Shown piece after piece: positions 38,250 to 39,792 of a DNA stretch of 39,792 bases (position 1 is the stretch's first letter; the number at the start of each line of letters is the position of its first letter). Origin of the DNA: a bacterium (GTDB lineage Bacteria > Vulcanimicrobiota > Vulcanimicrobiia > Vulcanimicrobiales > SCRA01). Under the pieces are notes generated by a model. It did no database searches, was not told the origin of the DNA, and worked only from the letters and a program-made list of their open reading frames with translations. The position numbers and the translations under genes are program-made. Where the stretch lies: contig SCRA01000064.1 of assembly GCA_004297985.1 (NCBI GenBank), positions 1 to 39,792 on the forward strand, read 5' to 3'.

Positions 38250-39023
38250 CTAAGCGGGCAATGTTCGCTGCTCGGGATCGAAGGTTGCCTTGACGGGCTC
38301 CTCTGCTTGCCGCAAGAGGTCCATCGCGCTCGCCACGACGGCGCGGTGGACCTCACGCGCGCCGGCCGGGCCCATAGGGGCGTCTGCGTACGGAGTGATG
38401 AGCGCTCGCGGTACGTCCACGAGCGAGGAACGCATCGTACCGATGATGACGGTTGGGATGCCGGCTGACTCCAAGGCTCTGGCGACCAAACTGGCCGTAT
38501 AGTGGCACATGTTTCAGATCGGTACGAGCAGCGCGGCATCCGGCTTGTCAACCGAAACCTGCTTGACGATCTGCGGAATCGTCGCTTCGATGAAGGTTGG
38601 CCAGTCCAGGAGAAAGCCGCTCCAGCTCACGATGCGCGGTGAGAGTTGCACGCCGCACGCCGTGATCGCTTCCCGTGGGAGCACGCTTTCGAGGTCGCTT
38701 CGCGCCGCCGCCTGATTGAAGTGTTCGTGCGCGAAGTCGATGGCGTCGTTGCGCACCCACGTATCGAGGATACGATGCGTCGCGTCTCCGATGATCGATG
38801 ACGCGCTGAACGGGGCATGGACGTGGACGTCATACGCCCCCGAGGTGGTGAGCACGCTGACCGAACGGGGATCCACGGGCTTCGCGAACGGGACCTGCTG
38901 CAAAGGCAGGGGCATCGGCATCGTGGGCATCACTGCGCGAAAATCGGGGGGATCCTTGCTGAGCGCTTCGAGGGCTTCGGGCAGCCATGCCGCCCAACGC
39001 TTCCGATATGGATTGGCCTTCAT
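38250..39023 (-). CDS. Probable selenoprotein, GrdB/PrdB (glycine/betaine/proline reductase B) family, in-frame UGA as Sec
   Basis: The reading frame runs from ATG 39023 to UGA at 38514-38516 and continues in the same frame for 87 more codons to a stop at 38250. Read through, it gives 257 residues with the segment AALLVPI-U-NMCHYTASLVARA. U170 and C173 thus form a UxxC redox motif. This is the position where D-proline reductase and glycine reductase B proteins carry Sec (or Cys in CxxC homologues), followed by the family sequence ESAGIPTVIIGTMR. The N-terminal part VSVLTTSGAYDVHVHAPFSA also fits the family. A hairpin just after the UGA is a candidate SECIS. The reductase substrate is unknown. 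A nonsense mutation is the alternative. Confidence 0.82.
38483..38516 (-). promoter_or_regulatory. Candidate bacterial SECIS hairpin after the Sec UGA
   Basis: On the minus strand, CGGCCA and TGGTCG (38483-38497 overall) form a six-base stem with one G-U pair and a three-base GTT loop. The loop begins 22 bases after the UGA codon (38514-38516). A weaker lower stem could form with CTATA and flanking bases. Bacterial SECIS elements are hairpins a short distance after the UGA with a G in the apical loop. Sequence and distance fit, but it was not folded by program. Confidence 0.5.
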
Positions 39024-39098
39024 GTTCCCGTCGTCCAATCTCCGTACGTCTGCCGGGTTGGTGGAAATTGTGGGTAAACCGTGCAGCAGGCTACTGAA

Positions 39099-39485
39099 AT
39101 GTACCGGATCATCGTCCTCGTTGCGCGCATCCTGCTCGGCCTGATCTTCGCGGTTCTCGGCATGAACGGCTTCGTGCTGTTCACGCCGAATCCGCCCTCG
39201 ATTCCACCAACGGCGGGAGCGTTCTTCGGCGCCATGGCGACGTCGCACTTCTCCTATTTCGTCTTCGGCGTTCAAGTGCTCTCGGGAATCTTGCTGCTCG
39301 TGAACCGCTACGTTCCGCTTGCCCTGGTGGCGCTGGCGGGGGTGATCGCCAATATTCTAGCCTTTCACATCGCCATGTGGCCGGCGACGCTCGTGCCCAT
39401 GCCGATCGTTGTGACCGCGCTCTGGTTCATCGTCGCGTGGCCCCTACGCGCGCATTTCGCGCCGCTGTTTGCCGCCAAGCCGTAA
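39099..39485 (+). CDS. DoxX-like integral membrane protein
   Basis: A 128-residue protein with four hydrophobic segments. RIIVLVARILLGLIFAVLGM plus NGFV is a DoxX/DoxX-like first helix, and FGVQVLSGILLLVNRYVPLA is the second. The function is unknown; DoxX proteins are linked to respiratory quinone oxidation or thiosulfate oxidation in some organisms and to redox stress in others. ATG at 39099 after AGCAGG is preferred; GTG at 39081 adds six residues. It diverges from the selenoprotein gene and is 13 bases before the VOC gene. Confidence 0.78.
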   Translation: MYRIIVLVARILLGLIFAVLGMNGFVLFTPNPPSIPPTAGAFFGAMATSHFSYFVFGVQVLSGILLLVNRYVPLALVALAGVIANILAFHIAMWPATLVPMPIVVTALWFIVAWPLRAHFAPLFAAKP

Positions 39486-39498
39486 GGAGTGAGGTTTC

Positions 39499-39792
39499 AT
39501 GCAGAAGATCGTTCCATTCTTGTGGTTTGATGACAAAGCCGAGGAGGCCGCTAACTTCTACGTCTCGGTCTTCAAGAACTCGAGGATCGAGAACATCAGC
39601 CGCTATGGCGAGGCGGGGCCGGGGCCGAGCGGCTCCGTGATGGTCGTGGAGTTCCAGCTCGAAGGGCAGGACTTCATGGCGCTCAACGGCGGGGAACCGG
39701 CCACCCCTTCGCAGGCCATCGCGTTATTCGTGAACTGCGAGACGCAGGCCGACGTCGATGCATTGTGGGACAAGCTCTCCGAAGGCGGCCAG
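39499..39792 (+). CDS. VOC-family protein (PhnB/glyoxalase-like), truncated by the window end
   Basis: The first 98 codons are present and the gene continues past base 39792. [20 protein letters not shown] and [20 protein letters not shown] are typical of the PhnB-like or 3-demethylubiquinone-methyltransferase-like group of the vicinal-oxygen-chelate superfamily. [20 protein letters not shown] is the second strand pair of the fold. AAGGAG precedes the ATG by about nine bases. It is probably co-transcribed with the DoxX-like gene. Confidence 0.85.
   Translation, partial: MQKIVPFLWFDDKAEEAANFYVSVFKNSRIENISRYGEAGPGPSGSVMVVEFQLEGQDFMALNGGEPATPSQAIALFVNCETQADVDALWDKLSEGGQ

Noticed and set aside
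38250-38510. A separate 86-residue gene starting at the Met after the UGA
   Set aside because: It is in frame with the preceding coding sequence and begins mid-domain; the selenoprotein reading explains both halves.
1-39792. Prophage, insertion sequence, CRISPR array or integrated island boundaries
   Set aside because: No transposase, integrase, tRNA-flanked repeat or spaced direct repeat array was seen; codon style is uniform throughout.

Overview
This is a very compact, GC-rich bacterial chromosome segment with short intergenic gaps, many 1-4 base gene overlaps and frequent GTG or TTG starts. A TonB-dependent receptor, lipoprotein signals and a probable outer-membrane cytochrome point to a diderm. 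The gene mix (NO reductase beside heme genes, Oar-like TonB receptor paired with a lipoprotein, selenium genes) recalls uncultured soil lineages such as Eremiobacterota/Vulcanimicrobiota. That placement is an inference from style, not from a marker gene. No rRNA, tRNA, CRISPR array, insertion sequence or phage gene was recognised.

Layout. 1-3701 (minus): a branched-chain-amino-acid/amide type ABC importer (substrate-binding protein cut by the window edge, then livF, livG, livM, livH). A divergent GntR/FCD regulator and a beta-ureidopropionase-like amidohydrolase follow. 5523-7071: a CuA-type cupredoxin next to a monoheme porin-like cytochrome that resembles Cyc2, a candidate electron-transfer pair across the outer membrane. 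7239-8435: a DEAD-box helicase whose best start codon is AUU. 8432-10833 (minus): carbonic anhydrase, a frameshifted universal stress protein and an FprA-type ferredoxin-NADP reductase. 11051-13435: an MFS transporter fused to a PlsC-like acyltransferase. 13390-17483 (minus): a lipoprotein and a large TonB-dependent receptor. 17716-19487: tungstate/molybdate-type binding protein and permease without an ATPase. 19499-20269: a YgiD-like dioxygenase.

20432-27883 is one tight run of eight genes: norC, norB, two small membrane proteins, hemE, hemH, an AhbD/NirJ-like radical SAM-SPASM enzyme and hemG/hemY. It appears to join a heme-rich NO reductase to late heme synthesis. The radical SAM enzyme is a good candidate for an unusual decarboxylation step in that pathway.

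27870-39792 is accessory. It holds a GNAT enzyme, a PAS protein, small exported or membrane proteins and two unrelated enolase-superfamily enzymes. A divergent senB/senA pair (selenosugar and selenoneine synthesis) follows, then a sorbosone-dehydrogenase-like lipoprotein, a flavin disulfide oxidoreductase and a prolidase-like amidohydrolase. Next is a GrdB/PrdB-family protein whose reading frame continues through an in-frame UGA at a UxxC motif, a probable selenoprotein. A DoxX-like protein and a truncated VOC protein end the window. The senAB pair and the selenoprotein within 8 kb make this a likely selenium-metabolism neighbourhood. senC, selA, selB, selC and selD are not in the window.
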